A stretch of DNA of 64,000 bases from an uncultured Corynebacterium sp. (GCF_946998835.1 NZ_CAMQAZ010000013.1:1-64000); one strand, 5' to 3'. Positions 1 to 8,450 are shown, counted from the first letter of the stretch. Numbers and translations are program-made. Notes: a model not told the origin generated them from the letters alone.

Positions 1-15
1 CCACATCTAACCCCA

Positions 16-57
16 GCGACACGCCGAGCCAGACACACTTTTTGAGCCTTAACCCGG
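16..57 (+). repeat. tail module of dispersed intergenic repeat (copy A, upstream part)
   Basis: This stretch matches the right-hand end of the intergenic repeat copies near 10.9 kb and 32.36 kb: a GACACG core, then a T-run and a TTAACCC-like end, in the same orientation. Here it lies before the head module at 91 rather than after it, so copy A is rearranged or is the join of two partial units. The left part of the region is cut by the window edge. Confidence 0.6.
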
Positions 58-90
58 CTAGCCCGAGGACTGGCAACCCCGAAAAACTGC

Positions 91-229
91 GGGCTGCAAA
101 TGTGAATACACGTGTGAATACGGGCTGCAAATGTGAAACTGTGCGAGTTTATGACACTTTCAGGCCATTTTTCGGGCCATTTTTGCCATATACGCGGTCA
201 GTAACTCGGCTCGGCCCGCGGTTGTCAGC
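91..229 (+). repeat. dispersed intergenic repeat, copy A (head and middle modules)
   Basis: It starts with GGGCTGCAAATGTGAA, which appears twice in the copy around an ACACGTGTGAATAC unit. A segment that can pair its two ends follows (TTATGACA and TGCCATATA, imperfect), then GGTCAGTAACTCG. The same modules occur in the same order at 10720-10951 and 32136-32390. The copy ends next to the stop codon of the methyltransferase gene at 251. An open frame runs through it, but the reading simply translates the repeat and is not a gene. Confidence 0.8.
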
Positions 230-250
230 CAGCTGGAAAACAGGAGAAAA

Positions 251-925
251 CTACTTCTTCACCAGCACAGTGGTGCCAGCTGCCAGGGGGAGGCGCATCA
301 CGTAGGCGTCGTCAAGCTGGAGCATGTATTCGTCGGCTTCGCGGGCAGCGGCGGTGTCGCGGTCGGTGCGTGACGAGTCAGCGATGGTGCCGTCGAGCAG
401 TGCACCGGTCAGTACGAGTGCGCCACCGGAGCGAAGCAGCGGCCAGGCCTTTTCCTGGGCAGCGCGCAGGATTGCCGGGGCGACATCGAGGTAGACCAAA
501 TCGTAGGAATCGGCGGCCAGGCGGTCCATGACCTCCAGTGGCTGCGAAGGCAGGAAGCGTTGGCGGTTGGGGCGGATGCCGGCGGCTCGGAAAGCGGCCT
601 TGGCCAGCGACTGGTGTTCGAGCTCCGGGTCGATGCAGGTCAGCACACCGTCATCGCCGAGACCGTCAGCGAGATGCAGCCCGACTACGCCTGCTGCCGG
701 GGATGCGATGACTGCGGCGGGGTGGCCGTCGCGGCGGGCGCTGGCCAGAGCCATGAGCGAGGTCAAAGCGGCGCCGGTCATGGTATCGGGGACGGCAACT
801 CCGTATTCGCGAGCGCTCTCACGGGCACTGTCGAGGGCCTCGGAGATTACGGTCGTGTTGTTGACGTGCTGCGCAATAGCGTCACGTGCGGATAGCGGGG
901 TAGCAGAAGAACTCGTTTCGGACAC
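251..925 (-). CDS. SAM-dependent O-methyltransferase family protein
   Basis: The protein has 224 residues and resembles the class I O-methyltransferase next to sigE in mycobacteria and corynebacteria (Rv1220c type). It shows a Rossmann-like core with an acidic strand end (TCIDPELE, about residue 100) and a conserved YDLVYLDVAP segment that would sit near the metal and substrate site. The usual glycine-rich SAM loop is degenerate (ASPAAGVVG). It has no signal peptide, so it is probably cytoplasmic; its substrate is unknown. The start is a GTG at 923-925. It is transcribed divergently from sigE with about 200 bp between them, and its stop lies next to an intergenic repeat. Confidence 0.8.
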   Translation of the reverse strand: MSETSSSATPLSARDAIAQHVNNTTVISEALDSARESAREYGVAVPDTMTGAALTSLMALASARRDGHPAAVIASPAAGVVGLHLADGLGDDGVLTCIDPELEHQSLAKAAFRAAGIRPNRQRFLPSQPLEVMDRLAADSYDLVYLDVAPAILRAAQEKAWPLLRSGGALVLTGALLDGTIADSSRTDRDTAAAREADEYMLQLDDAYVMRLPLAAGTTVLVKK

Positions 926-1129
926 GCCTTATAGCGTAGGGAAAAACTCCGTGCAGGGCAGTGGGGCGCGCCGGTTGGCGTCGGAGTAGGTGGTCAAAAA
1001 CGTGGGCCTAGATTGGGTCGAGCTTGAGCCAAACTTGGGCCAAACTGGGGCCAGACTTCTCTGGACTCTCAAACTATTTTCAGGATAAGGTCACTACAAA
1101 CCTAAGGTTGGTAAGGAACACTGAACCCC

Positions 1130-1798
1130 ATGCCCGAACGAGCCGTGTCCGAACGAGTCAACGCCGAACAAGCCAATGCTGGTGACACCCGCGAGGATGC
1201 CTCGGCTGCTGATGCCAAAGAGCAACTGTCCGGCACCGCGGCTTTCGATGCAGGTGTGGGGGAGATGCCATCGTGGTCGGAACTCGTCCAGGCCCATGCG
1301 GATAGCGTTTACGGTCTCGCGTATCGGTTGACTGGTAACCAGCAGGACGCGGAAGATTTGACGCAGGAGACGTTCATGCGTGTGTTCCGCTCGCTGAAGT
1401 CCTACCGTCCCGGCACCTTTGAAGGCTGGCTGCATAGGATTACCACTAACTTGTTTTTGGATATGGTCCGGCACCGGCAGGTCATCCGGATGGAGGCGCT
1501 GCCGGAGAATTATGACCGCGTCCCTGGCACGCTGAAGACACCGGAGCAGGCTGTCGATGACGCGATGCTTGACCCCGACTTGGAGATCGCGCTGGCAGAG
1601 CTGCAGCCGGACTATCGCGCGGTGGTAGTCCTCTGTGATGTGGTGGGGCTGACGTATGAGGAAATCGCTAGCACGCTTGGAATCAAGATGGGCACGGTGC
1701 GTTCACGCATTCACCGGGCACGTTCCAGCCTGCGGGCGACTTTGGAGCGTCTGGAAAAGGAACGGCAGGAGCTGCCGGAGTCGGTAACTGCGAGCTAG
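1130..1798 (+). CDS. sigE: ECF RNA polymerase sigma factor SigE
   Basis: This is a 222-residue group IV sigma factor. Region 2 covers about residues 48-115 (YRLTGNQQDAEDLTQETFMR, then GWLHRITTNLFLD). Region 4 covers about 150-205 and has a helix-turn-helix (LTYEEIASTLGIKMGTVRSR). There is no region 3. The first 45 residues are an extra, low-complexity N-terminal arm, as in other actinobacterial SigE proteins. The ATG follows an AAGGA ribosome site. An anti-sigma factor and an HtrA protease follow directly, the classic layout of the cell-envelope stress regulon. By family knowledge SigE responds to surface stress and directs transcription of envelope-repair genes. Confidence 0.95.
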   Translation: MPERAVSERVNAEQANAGDTREDASAADAKEQLSGTAAFDAGVGEMPSWSELVQAHADSVYGLAYRLTGNQQDAEDLTQETFMRVFRSLKSYRPGTFEGWLHRITTNLFLDMVRHRQVIRMEALPENYDRVPGTLKTPEQAVDDAMLDPDLEIALAELQPDYRAVVVLCDVVGLTYEEIASTLGIKMGTVRSRIHRARSSLRATLERLEKERQELPESVTAS

Positions 1799-1849
1799 GT
1801 TTTGCGCACGGAATCCGCGGGAGCGGCTATTGTGGGGCTAGTTATATAG

Positions 1850-2242
1850 GTGCGATTTCTGGAGGTGCTGCAGTCTGTGATCCGGCAGGACGATGACAAG
1901 CGTTTTTTGTCGACGGAGCATCTCGGCACCGAGGCGATTGCCGCTTTTGTTGATGGGGAGTTGTCGCTCGTGGCTGAGCGCCGTGCGCAGGCGCACCTGA
2001 TGGCGTGTCCGGAGTGTCGCCGGGAGGTCGCGAAGCAACGCCAGGCGGCCAAGCGTCTGCGTGATAGCGCGGCGTTGCACATTCCCGCTGAGCTGCGTGC
2101 TCGTATCGCCGATTTCGCAGGCAGTGGCGAAGATTGCGCCTCTCCGCGGTCCACTCGTCATCTGGCGCACCGCCGGCCGGAGTCGCTGAGTGCTGCGTTA
2201 GAGCAGATTGTGCGCAGTTTCCGCAAAGGCGGTAGTCACTAG
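1850..2242 (+). CDS. cseE: zinc-containing anti-sigma factor (CseE/RseA type)
   Basis: This 130-residue protein carries the ZAS signature His-x3-Cys-x2-Cys (H49, C53, C56 in LMACPECRREV context), which binds zinc and holds the sigma factor. It has no membrane segment, as for mycobacterial RseA and corynebacterial CseE, so it acts in the cytoplasm. The given start is a GTG with a weak ribosome site. A GTG at 1877, with GGAGG upstream, is an attractive alternative that would shorten the protein by nine residues. Its stop overlaps the GTG of htrA, so the two are translationally coupled. It is expected to keep SigE inactive until stress. Confidence 0.9.
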   Translation: MRFLEVLQSVIRQDDDKRFLSTEHLGTEAIAAFVDGELSLVAERRAQAHLMACPECRREVAKQRQAAKRLRDSAALHIPAELRARIADFAGSGEDCASPRSTRHLAHRRPESLSAALEQIVRSFRKGGSH

Positions 2243-3561
2243 TGGGCAAACATCGCTCTTTCGATGACTCCGCGTTTGCCCCGGACGCCGACCGCTCCGC
2301 CGCAACTGGCGGGTTACAGCGTGCACCAGGGCAAAAGCTTGACGACGATAACTGCGCCACCGCCAAAGAGTATTCGCCGTGGCAGGATTCGTCGTCACGC
2401 ATGACGACGGGGCGTCCAGCCCGCAAACCCGAAGCGAAGAAGAAACCTCGACCGAAGACGGCTCCCCGCGTCAGCGCGCGGGAAGTGATTTTCGGCCGCG
2501 AGGTGCCGTGGCGTGTGATTGCGGCATCGTCGGCCGTGGTGCTGCTCATCGGTGGTGTCGGCGGTTTTGTCGGTGGCTGGGCTGGCAAGACTTTCCGTTC
2601 GGACTACCAGCGTGTGGAGTTGCAGCAGGTTGAAGGGCGGCCGGGTAACGGTGATTTGACCGAAATCGGCAAGGTGGCGGAAGCGCTGCGGCCCGCCGTG
2701 GTGTCGATTGCGGTCAGTGCCGGCGAAGTTTCGGGCGTGGGCTCGGGGTTCGTCATTGATGGGGACGGCCATATTATTACGAATAACCACGTCGTTTCAG
2801 CGGTTGCGGACCGGCATGATATGCAGGTCTCCGTGACGTTTTGGGACGGTGGCAAGCTGAAAGAGGTGCCGGCCAAGATCATTGGCCGTGACCCGAAGAC
2901 CGACCTGGCGGTGATCAAGGTCGAGGATGTCGCGGGGCTGACCGTGGCTCAGCTGGGTGATTCCAACGAGGTGGCCGTCGGCGACACAGTGATTGCGATG
3001 GGCTCTCCGCAGGGCCTGGGCGGAACGGTGACTTCGGGAATTGTCTCGGCGCTTAATCGCCCGGTGCGCCTGGCCGCTGAGGGGACCGACACGGACGGCT
3101 ACGCCGATGCGATTCAGACCGATGCTTCGATTAACCCGGGTAACTCGGGTGGTCCGCTGGTGGATATCCGGGGTGCAATCATTGGTATTAATACGGTGAT
3201 TTTTAGTAGTTCGGGTGGTTCACAGGGCTTGGGCTTTGCGATCCCAATCAACTCGGCCGTTGCCATCGCCGAGCAGCTTATGGCCGGTGAGCAGCCGGTT
3301 CACCCGGGAATCGGCGTGACAGCGCGCACGGTGTCCAACGGCGCACTGACCGGCGCGGAGATTGCCAGCATTCTGCCGGGCGGTGTCGCGGAACGGGAAG
3401 GCCTGCAGGAAGGCGACGTGATTACGGCTGTGGGAGACCGCGCGGTATCCTCCGCAGATGAGCTCACGGTTGCGCTGTGGACTGTTGGTGCTGGTAATGA
3501 GGCGGTATTGAAGATTGTTCGACATGGCGCCGAACTGGAGGCGAAGATCACGCCGGAGTAG
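2242..3561 (+). CDS. htrA: membrane-anchored HtrA/DegP-type serine protease
   Basis: The protein has 439 residues. A charged cytoplasmic N-terminus of about 90 residues is followed by one membrane segment (91-113, glycine- and valine-rich). A trypsin-like protease domain lies outside the membrane, with catalytic His183 (TNNHVV), Asp221 (KTDLAV) and Ser302 (GNSGGPL). A single PDZ domain fills about 345-435 (GGVAEREGLQEGDVI). It degrades or refolds damaged extracytoplasmic proteins. The GTG start overlaps the stop of the anti-sigma gene by one base, and its place behind sigE fits the envelope-stress cassette. The same gene order is known in mycobacteria. Confidence 0.95.
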   Translation: MGKHRSFDDSAFAPDADRSAATGGLQRAPGQKLDDDNCATAKEYSPWQDSSSRMTTGRPARKPEAKKKPRPKTAPRVSAREVIFGREVPWRVIAASSAVVLLIGGVGGFVGGWAGKTFRSDYQRVELQQVEGRPGNGDLTEIGKVAEALRPAVVSIAVSAGEVSGVGSGFVIDGDGHIITNNHVVSAVADRHDMQVSVTFWDGGKLKEVPAKIIGRDPKTDLAVIKVEDVAGLTVAQLGDSNEVAVGDTVIAMGSPQGLGGTVTSGIVSALNRPVRLAAEGTDTDGYADAIQTDASINPGNSGGPLVDIRGAIIGINTVIFSSSGGSQGLGFAIPINSAVAIAEQLMAGEQPVHPGIGVTARTVSNGALTGAEIASILPGGVAEREGLQEGDVITAVGDRAVSSADELTVALWTVGAGNEAVLKIVRHGAELEAKITPE

Positions 3562-3646
3562 GTTGGCGCTGGTGCAGAGATTGGCCGGAGAATGAGCAAG
3601 CGCGCAATGCTGCATGTGAGTTTCACTGCAACTAAGGTGATATAAC

Positions 3647-4273
3647 GTGTTTTCTAATGTTGGCTGGGGCGAGATTCTCGTCCTCTTTATCCTCGGATTG
3701 ATTCTCATCGGACCTGAGCGGTTGCCGAAGGTAATTGAGGACATTCGCGCAATGGTCTTGGCTGCGCGCACCGCAATCAATGACGCACGCGATAACCTCT
3801 CAGACGAGTTTGGCGAAGACTTTGATGATCTTCGCAAGCCACTGCAGGAGCTCAACGATCTCCGTCGCCTCAACCCGAAGACCGCCATCACCAAGACGCT
3901 TTTCGACGGCGATGATACCTACCTGGACATGCTCTCCGGTAAGCCCGCAGCGGGCGGTGGCGGAACTAGCGGTGCCGGGGCTGGCGGTACCGGAGCTGTT
4001 GGTGCTGGTGGAGCAGCCGGCGCTGCAGGTGGCGTTGGTGCTGCAGGTCAGCAAAATCAGCAGTCTAACATGAACCAGCAGCCAGCCCAGCCAATTCAGC
4101 CACAACAGAACCCGCAGTACCAACAGCCGGGACCGCAGCCGGGCACATGGCAGGATCCGGTTGCCCAGGCCCGTCAACAGCAAGCGCAGCAAACACCACA
4201 GCAGCCGCAACAACCGCAACAACCTCAGCAGCCCCGTGGGGTGCAGGCCTGGGTCGACGACGACAACCTATAG
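3647..4273 (+). CDS. tatB: Sec-independent translocase component TatB
   Basis: The N-terminus has the TatB pattern: a short external end, a hydrophobic helix (residues 7-21), the GPERLP hinge and an amphipathic helix (to about residue 60). The remaining half is unusual in composition: a Gly/Ala stretch (about 103-130) followed by a Gln/Pro-rich tail. TatB works with TatC in the receptor for twin-arginine substrates. Neither tatA nor tatC lies next to it here. The start is a GTG at 3647, directly before the conserved FSNVGWGE. The gene sits 85 bp behind htrA and probably belongs to the same transcription unit, as in related genomes. Confidence 0.92.
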   Translation: MFSNVGWGEILVLFILGLILIGPERLPKVIEDIRAMVLAARTAINDARDNLSDEFGEDFDDLRKPLQELNDLRRLNPKTAITKTLFDGDDTYLDMLSGKPAAGGGGTSGAGAGGTGAVGAGGAAGAAGGVGAAGQQNQQSNMNQQPAQPIQPQQNPQYQQPGPQPGTWQDPVAQARQQQAQQTPQQPQQPQQPQQPRGVQAWVDDDNL

Positions 4274-4389
4274 CAGTTGCAAACCGTTCCCGACCGCAAG
4301 TTACTGACCAGGGTTATGACGCTTTGAGCATAAATTTTGCCACGAAACTGTCATAAACCTAGCCAGTAAATGCATACAGCCGCGTCGGC

Positions 4390-4495
4390 GGATACACCAC
4401 CAGCAACACCCGCAACCCCTGGACCACCGAAAACACCTACACCACTGAAAACACCAGCAACATCCGCAACACATACGCCCCAGACACCGCGGCCA
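4390..4495 (+). other. low-complexity ACC/AAC-rich intergenic tract
   Basis: Between tatB and mrp the sequence becomes a run of near-repeats of ACC, AAC, AACACC and GCAAC triplets. Read forward in one frame it gives Thr/Asn-rich peptide repeats (TTENTYTTENTSN) but no start signal. It may be the remains of a Thr/Pro-rich coding tail or simple expanded repeats. No functional gene is visible. Confidence 0.4.
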
Positions 4496-4505
4496 CAATG
4501 AGTAG

Positions 4506-4542
4506 AGCCCCCTTCCCAGTACCGAAATACCGGAAAGGGGGC
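4506..4542. terminator. putative bidirectional terminator between tatB and mrp
   Basis: A GC-rich imperfect hairpin, GCCCCCTTCCC pairing with GGAAAGGGGGC around a 14-base loop, lies between the convergent tatB and mrp genes. No clear T-run follows, so it may rely on Rho or act only as an mRNA end. Confidence 0.5.
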
Positions 4543-4544
4543 GT

Positions 4545-4565
4545 CGCTGTGACCGTCGTAAAGCG
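4545..4565 (+). repeat. left arm of a perfect 21-bp inverted repeat flanking mrp
   Basis: These 21 bases, containing CCGTCGTAAAGCG, are the exact reverse complement of 5770-5790. The pair encloses the whole mrp gene. The left arm ends five bases before the mrp stop codon. Fourteen of its bases recur downstream of corA at 8565-8578. Confidence 0.85.
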
Positions 4566-4570
4566 AAGGC

Positions 4571-5704
4571 CTACTTCGGAGTCACGCCCAAGCCGAGCGA
4601 CTTGCCTGCGAGCGACTCGCGGCGGACAACCAGCTTGTCAGCGATAGCGTTCAGAGCCTCGCCCGCGCCAGAATCCGGCTTGGACAGGACAATCGGGGTG
4701 CCCTTGTCGCCGCCCTCGCGGAGCTCAGTGTCCAGCGGCACCTGGCCGAGCAGTTCGACCTTACCGCCGGTGATCTGGGTAAGACGGCGGGCAACGGTCT
4801 CGCCGCCACCTGTGCCGAAGACCTCCATCTTGGAGCCGTCGGGCATCTCCATCCAGCTCATGTTCTCAATGACACCGGCGATGCGCTGGCGGGTCTGCAG
4901 CGAAATGGTGCCGGCGCGCTCGGCGACTTCGGCGGCGGCCATCTGCGGGGTAGTAACAATCAGCAGCTCAGCGTTCGGTACGAGCTGCGCCACGGAGATG
5001 GCGATGTCGCCGGTTCCTGGGGGCAGGTCGAAAAGCAGGACGTCCAGGTCGCCCCAGAACACGTCCGCGAGGAACTGCTGGATTGCGCGGTGCAGCATTG
5101 GGCCACGCCAGACAACCGGTGCGTTGTCGTCGACGAAGTGTCCGATAGAAATCAGCGACACGCCGTGTGCCTGCGGAGGCATAATCATGTCGTCAACCTG
5201 GTGCGGCTTTTCCTCGGAGCCCATCATGTGCGGGATGGAGTGGCCGTAGACATCGGCATCGAGCACGCCGACGGACAGACCCTTCGCGGCCAGCGCGGCG
5301 GCGAGGTTCACGGTCACAGAGGACTTACCAACGCCACCCTTACCGGAGGCCACGGCGAATACGCGGGTGCGGGAGTCTGGCTGGGCGAATGGGATCACCG
5401 GTTCGGAGGCGGTGCCGCGGACGGCGTTGCGGAACTCGCGGCGCTGCTCGTCATTCATCACATCGGTGGTGACGGTGACGTTGCCAACGCCCTCGATACC
5501 GTTGAGCGCCTTTTCGGTGCGCTCGATGATGGTGTTTTTCATGGGGCAACCGGCGATGGTGAGGTAAATCTCCACGGCCACGTCGTTGTTGTCCGCCACC
5601 GAGATGGACTTGACCATGCCGATCTCGGTAATCGGGCGACGTACCTCAGGATCTTCGACCTGCGCCAGGGCAGTGCGTACTTCAGCTTCAGTAATCGTAG
5701 ACAT
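4571..5704 (-). CDS. mrp: Mrp/NBP35-family P-loop ATPase (iron-sulfur cluster carrier)
   Basis: The protein has 377 residues: an N-terminal MIP18/DUF59 domain (about 1-85, with the conserved GCPM at 52-55) and a ParA/MinD-like ATPase domain from about 112. The deviant Walker A is SGKGGVGKS (120-128) and the Walker B region is LLFDLPPGTGD. Family members load iron-sulfur clusters onto apo-proteins. The C-terminal Cys-x2-Cys of many Mrp proteins is not seen; the matching region reads MSWMEMPDGSKMEVF. The ATG at 5704 is chosen because the DUF59 domain starts there; the frame stays open to 5764 without a homologous sequence. The gene is bracketed by a 21-bp inverted repeat. Confidence 0.9.
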   Translation of the reverse strand: MSTITEAEVRTALAQVEDPEVRRPITEIGMVKSISVADNNDVAVEIYLTIAGCPMKNTIIERTEKALNGIEGVGNVTVTTDVMNDEQRREFRNAVRGTASEPVIPFAQPDSRTRVFAVASGKGGVGKSSVTVNLAAALAAKGLSVGVLDADVYGHSIPHMMGSEEKPHQVDDMIMPPQAHGVSLISIGHFVDDNAPVVWRGPMLHRAIQQFLADVFWGDLDVLLFDLPPGTGDIAISVAQLVPNAELLIVTTPQMAAAEVAERAGTISLQTRQRIAGVIENMSWMEMPDGSKMEVFGTGGGETVARRLTQITGGKVELLGQVPLDTELREGGDKGTPIVLSKPDSGAGEALNAIADKLVVRRESLAGKSLGLGVTPK

Positions 5705-5769
5705 TATGTAGTGAATCTTATCGTGAGACCCCGCAAGACAAAGAACCACTGACAAAATCAGCATTTTTC

Positions 5770-5790
5770 CGCTTTACGACGGTCACAGCG
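5770..5790 (-). repeat. right arm of the 21-bp inverted repeat flanking mrp
   Basis: This is the exact reverse complement of 4545-4565, and lies 66 bp upstream of the mrp start codon. It could overlap the mrp promoter. Confidence 0.85.
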
Positions 5791-5976
5791 TCCAATCCTT
5801 CCGGGAAGAGCGGTGGTGGTGGATTGGTTGGTGGGGCAGGCGGTGGAACAATTGGAAACTGTTAGGCGTTGTCTTCGGTAGAACGCCTTTTGGCAATAGG
5901 TTTAGCAATACTTTTGGCAAACTGAGTCACCAATTACTGTGACAACAACTACTGCGACAACAACTGCAAGGGAACG

Positions 5977-6522
5977 GTGAGAGTACCGATGGCAAATGGG
6001 GAAGCGAACAGCGGCTGGGGGAGCGACCGAGAGCGGAGCGTTAAGTCCCGGTTGCCTCAGCGTCAGGTGCCCGAAGGGTGGCCGGTGGGCAGCTTCACCA
6101 ACTACGCTGACGCGCAGGCGGCGGTGGATTCGCTCAGCGACCGCGATGAGTTCCCGGTGTCAGATCTCACCATCGTCGGTGTTGACCTGATGCAGGTGGA
6201 GCGCGTGGTGGGCAGGCTGACCTGGCCGAAGGTTCTCGGCGGCGGCGCGCTGTACGGCCTATGGATGGGCCTGTTCTTCGGCCTTATTCTGGGGCTTTTC
6301 CAGGAAGATTGGGTGAGCCCGCTGATTGTTGGTCTCGGTATGGGTGCCATCTTCGGCATCGTGCTGGCTGCAGTCCCATACGCCATGCAGAACGGCAAGC
6401 GGGATTTCTCCACCACGACGGAGATTGTTGCTCGTCGCTACGATGTTTTGTGCAACCCGCGTAATGCCGAGCGCGCTCGCGACCTGCTGGCGCAGCGGGC
6501 GCTCGGTGGGAACCGTGGGTAG
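5977..6522 (+). CDS. conserved membrane protein with general-stress-17M-like N-terminus
   Basis: The protein has 181 residues. After a polar N-terminus it has a small alpha/beta segment (GSFTNYADAQAAVDSL, then LTIVGVDL) typical of the general stress protein 17M-like domain, then two closely spaced membrane helices (about 87-106 and 114-131). The polar end (AMQNGKRDF, then TEIVARRYDVLC) would be cytoplasmic. The layout matches small actinobacterial membrane proteins found near corA and mrp. The function is unknown. The start may be the GTG at 5977 or the ATG at 5989; an AAGGGAA upstream fits neither spacing well. Confidence 0.75.
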   Translation: MRVPMANGEANSGWGSDRERSVKSRLPQRQVPEGWPVGSFTNYADAQAAVDSLSDRDEFPVSDLTIVGVDLMQVERVVGRLTWPKVLGGGALYGLWMGLFFGLILGLFQEDWVSPLIVGLGMGAIFGIVLAAVPYAMQNGKRDFSTTTEIVARRYDVLCNPRNAERARDLLAQRALGGNRG

Positions 6523-6561
6523 GTTTCTGTTCAGCGGTTTTAGCTGGTTGCTATGTAACCC

Positions 6562-8376
6562 CTACTGGTCCAACACAGCTATCTCCGAGCCGTCGATGTA
6601 AACATCATCGTTTTCGTCCATGATGAACCTGGACGCAACGGCGTCACATCCAAGAGTTTTTCCCAAGTTGTAGCAAGAGATTCCGCCTATAGTGACCGAT
6701 TCTCCTGGCTCGAGCATCTTTGAAGGATTCAATTTACCGAGTGGGGTTTCAAGCATCATCGACACCGGCAGGAATCTATCCCGAGGCCCGTTGGAGATGA
6801 GGTAATTGAGAGGCCCATCGCCATCGGGCGAATCTGTATGCTCAGGGTCGACGGAGACGTACGGTACCTTCTGTCCCGAGTCGAAAAATGCCTTAACGAA
6901 ACAATAGATTCCCTGTCTGTCCGGATTGATGAAGCACGCTACGTCACGGTCGGAAAACTCAACGTAGTAGTGGCCCATGTAGTTCACTACGCTGTCGGTC
7001 CAGAATTCCTCTGGATTAACTTCGGTGGTTTGAGACTTCCAGCCAGAGTCGTCAGATTCGGTATCGGTGCGATCGCCGACCCCACCCCAGCCAGTTTCGG
7101 CCCACTGCTGGTAGTCGTTGAAGCGGTCTGCGCCGGTGGGGCGCTCGGATGCGTCGCCTTCGGCCTCGGCTAGGCCTAGCTCGCCCAGGAGTGTGCCGTC
7201 GGGACGCACGCCCATGTCTTTCGGCGTGGTTGTTGGCGTGTCTTCGGTGACGGCATCGAGTACTTTTTCCTGCGTGGAGACATCGTCATCATCAATGTCG
7301 ATATTGATTGATGTGCCGTCTTCAATATCGATGACGTTGATGTTGTTGATGGTGATGTCGGTTTCGTAGATGGTCACGACGCTGCGTGGTTCGTAACCGT
7401 CCCAGTTGGCTTTACTTACCTCTGGCGCGGTGTAACCATTCCATGCCTCAGCAAGTGGATTGCCGCAGGAACAGCGAACGCGGGGCACCCCGTAAGCGTC
7501 GACCATGACTGCAGTGCCGCGCTGCAGCACTGACTGGTATGGAGTTGCGCGTCCGTTGTCGTAGCCGTGGTTGGTGACCCATGTGTCCTGGCGTAGGACA
7601 ACTGGGGTCAAGGACTTAACGTACCTCGGCACATCAGACGCATTGATGCCGATTCCTTGGGCGAATGCGGTGTTGAGGTCGTCGTTGTCGTTGAGGTTCG
7701 CAACGAGTGCATCTGCATCGCAGACGCTGAGCTGGCCGGAGCCGCCGTAGAGGTTGGGGTCATTTCCGGCGACAGCTCCTTGAGAAGACGTGTTAACCAA
7801 GTCGGAGTCATCAGGTGATGCGACCGCTTTTTCGTTGACCGTGGAATCCATAAAAGGACTCGGTCCAGGGTCTTCGGAAGAAATGTAAGACATCGCTGCA
7901 AGACTCCTGCCTCGACCGGTAAGGAAAAAGGCAGTGGTGCCGCCGGCGATGACCAAAACGACAACAGCGATAAGTGCTAACACTTTGCCGCTCAGGCCGG
8001 ATTTCTTCTTGCCGCGCTCTGTGTCCGACGGCGCCTGCTCGGAATATTGGTCAGACGACTGCGGAAGTATCTGGCGGTCCGGATTGAACTCTCCCCACTG
8101 CGTCCATTCCGTTTGGGCTCGCTCGGGAGCGAACTGCAAGGTTTCGGGATCGGGAGCGCGTTTGCTCCACGCAAACTCCGGCGCGTCATCCTGTCGTGCC
8201 GACGGTTCGGGTGCTGGCTGCTCCGGCTCCCGCTCAACCTGCTCCCGCTCAACCGAGTCACCAGTTCCAGCCGAATCGAAGCTCGGACGCGACTCGGCAT
8301 GGTCATCTGCAGGAAGGGCCCAGGAATCGGAACCATTTTCCTCAGGTGGTGGGAGCTCCCAGGGATTGTTACTCAT
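6562..8376 (-). CDS. single-pass membrane protein with DUF6777-like extracellular domain
   Basis: The 604-residue protein starts with about 125 polar residues rich in Pro, Glu and Ser, then a basic stop-transfer patch and one membrane helix (about 130-153). The large outer part contains a domain resembling DUF6777 (about 215-330), recognisable by DTWVTNHGYDNG and VPRVRCSCGNPL. Further on are an Asp/Ile-rich stretch and a C-terminal region with two Cys pairs (ACFINPDRQGIYC and SCYNLGKTLGC), likely disulfides. The family is known in actinobacteria without an assigned role. The ATG at 8374-8376 lies inside a perfect 14-bp palindrome, which may be an operator. The DUF6777 match is from memory of the motif. 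Confidence 0.75.
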   Translation of the reverse strand: MSNNPWELPPPEENGSDSWALPADDHAESRPSFDSAGTGDSVEREQVEREPEQPAPEPSARQDDAPEFAWSKRAPDPETLQFAPERAQTEWTQWGEFNPDRQILPQSSDQYSEQAPSDTERGKKKSGLSGKVLALIAVVVLVIAGGTTAFFLTGRGRSLAAMSYISSEDPGPSPFMDSTVNEKAVASPDDSDLVNTSSQGAVAGNDPNLYGGSGQLSVCDADALVANLNDNDDLNTAFAQGIGINASDVPRYVKSLTPVVLRQDTWVTNHGYDNGRATPYQSVLQRGTAVMVDAYGVPRVRCSCGNPLAEAWNGYTAPEVSKANWDGYEPRSVVTIYETDITINNINVIDIEDGTSINIDIDDDDVSTQEKVLDAVTEDTPTTTPKDMGVRPDGTLLGELGLAEAEGDASERPTGADRFNDYQQWAETGWGGVGDRTDTESDDSGWKSQTTEVNPEEFWTDSVVNYMGHYYVEFSDRDVACFINPDRQGIYCFVKAFFDSGQKVPYVSVDPEHTDSPDGDGPLNYLISNGPRDRFLPVSMMLETPLGKLNPSKMLEPGESVTIGGISCYNLGKTLGCDAVASRFIMDENDDVYIDGSEIAVLDQ

Positions 8377-8389
8377 TAAGGCGCCTTAA
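8376..8389. promoter_or_regulatory. 14-bp perfect palindrome at the start codon of the DUF6777-like gene
   Basis: TTAAGGCGCCTTAA is identical on both strands. It overlaps the last base of the start codon and contains the AAGG that would serve as ribosome site. It could be an operator or a translation-control hairpin. Confidence 0.45.
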
Positions 8390-8450
8390 AATCAGTAAGA
8401 AATTTTTTAAACCTTAATTAAGTCTACTAACCTGTCCAGCGCAGCCGATC

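Noticed and set aside
42..305. Open frame through repeat copy A, and a similar one at 31994-32203
   Set aside because: Both translate the intergenic repeat (VNT and GCKCETV units). Neither has a ribosome site, and copy B keeps no such frame.
5812..5850. G-quadruplex-like tract upstream of mrp
   Set aside because: Most G runs are only two bases long, so a stable quadruplex is unlikely.
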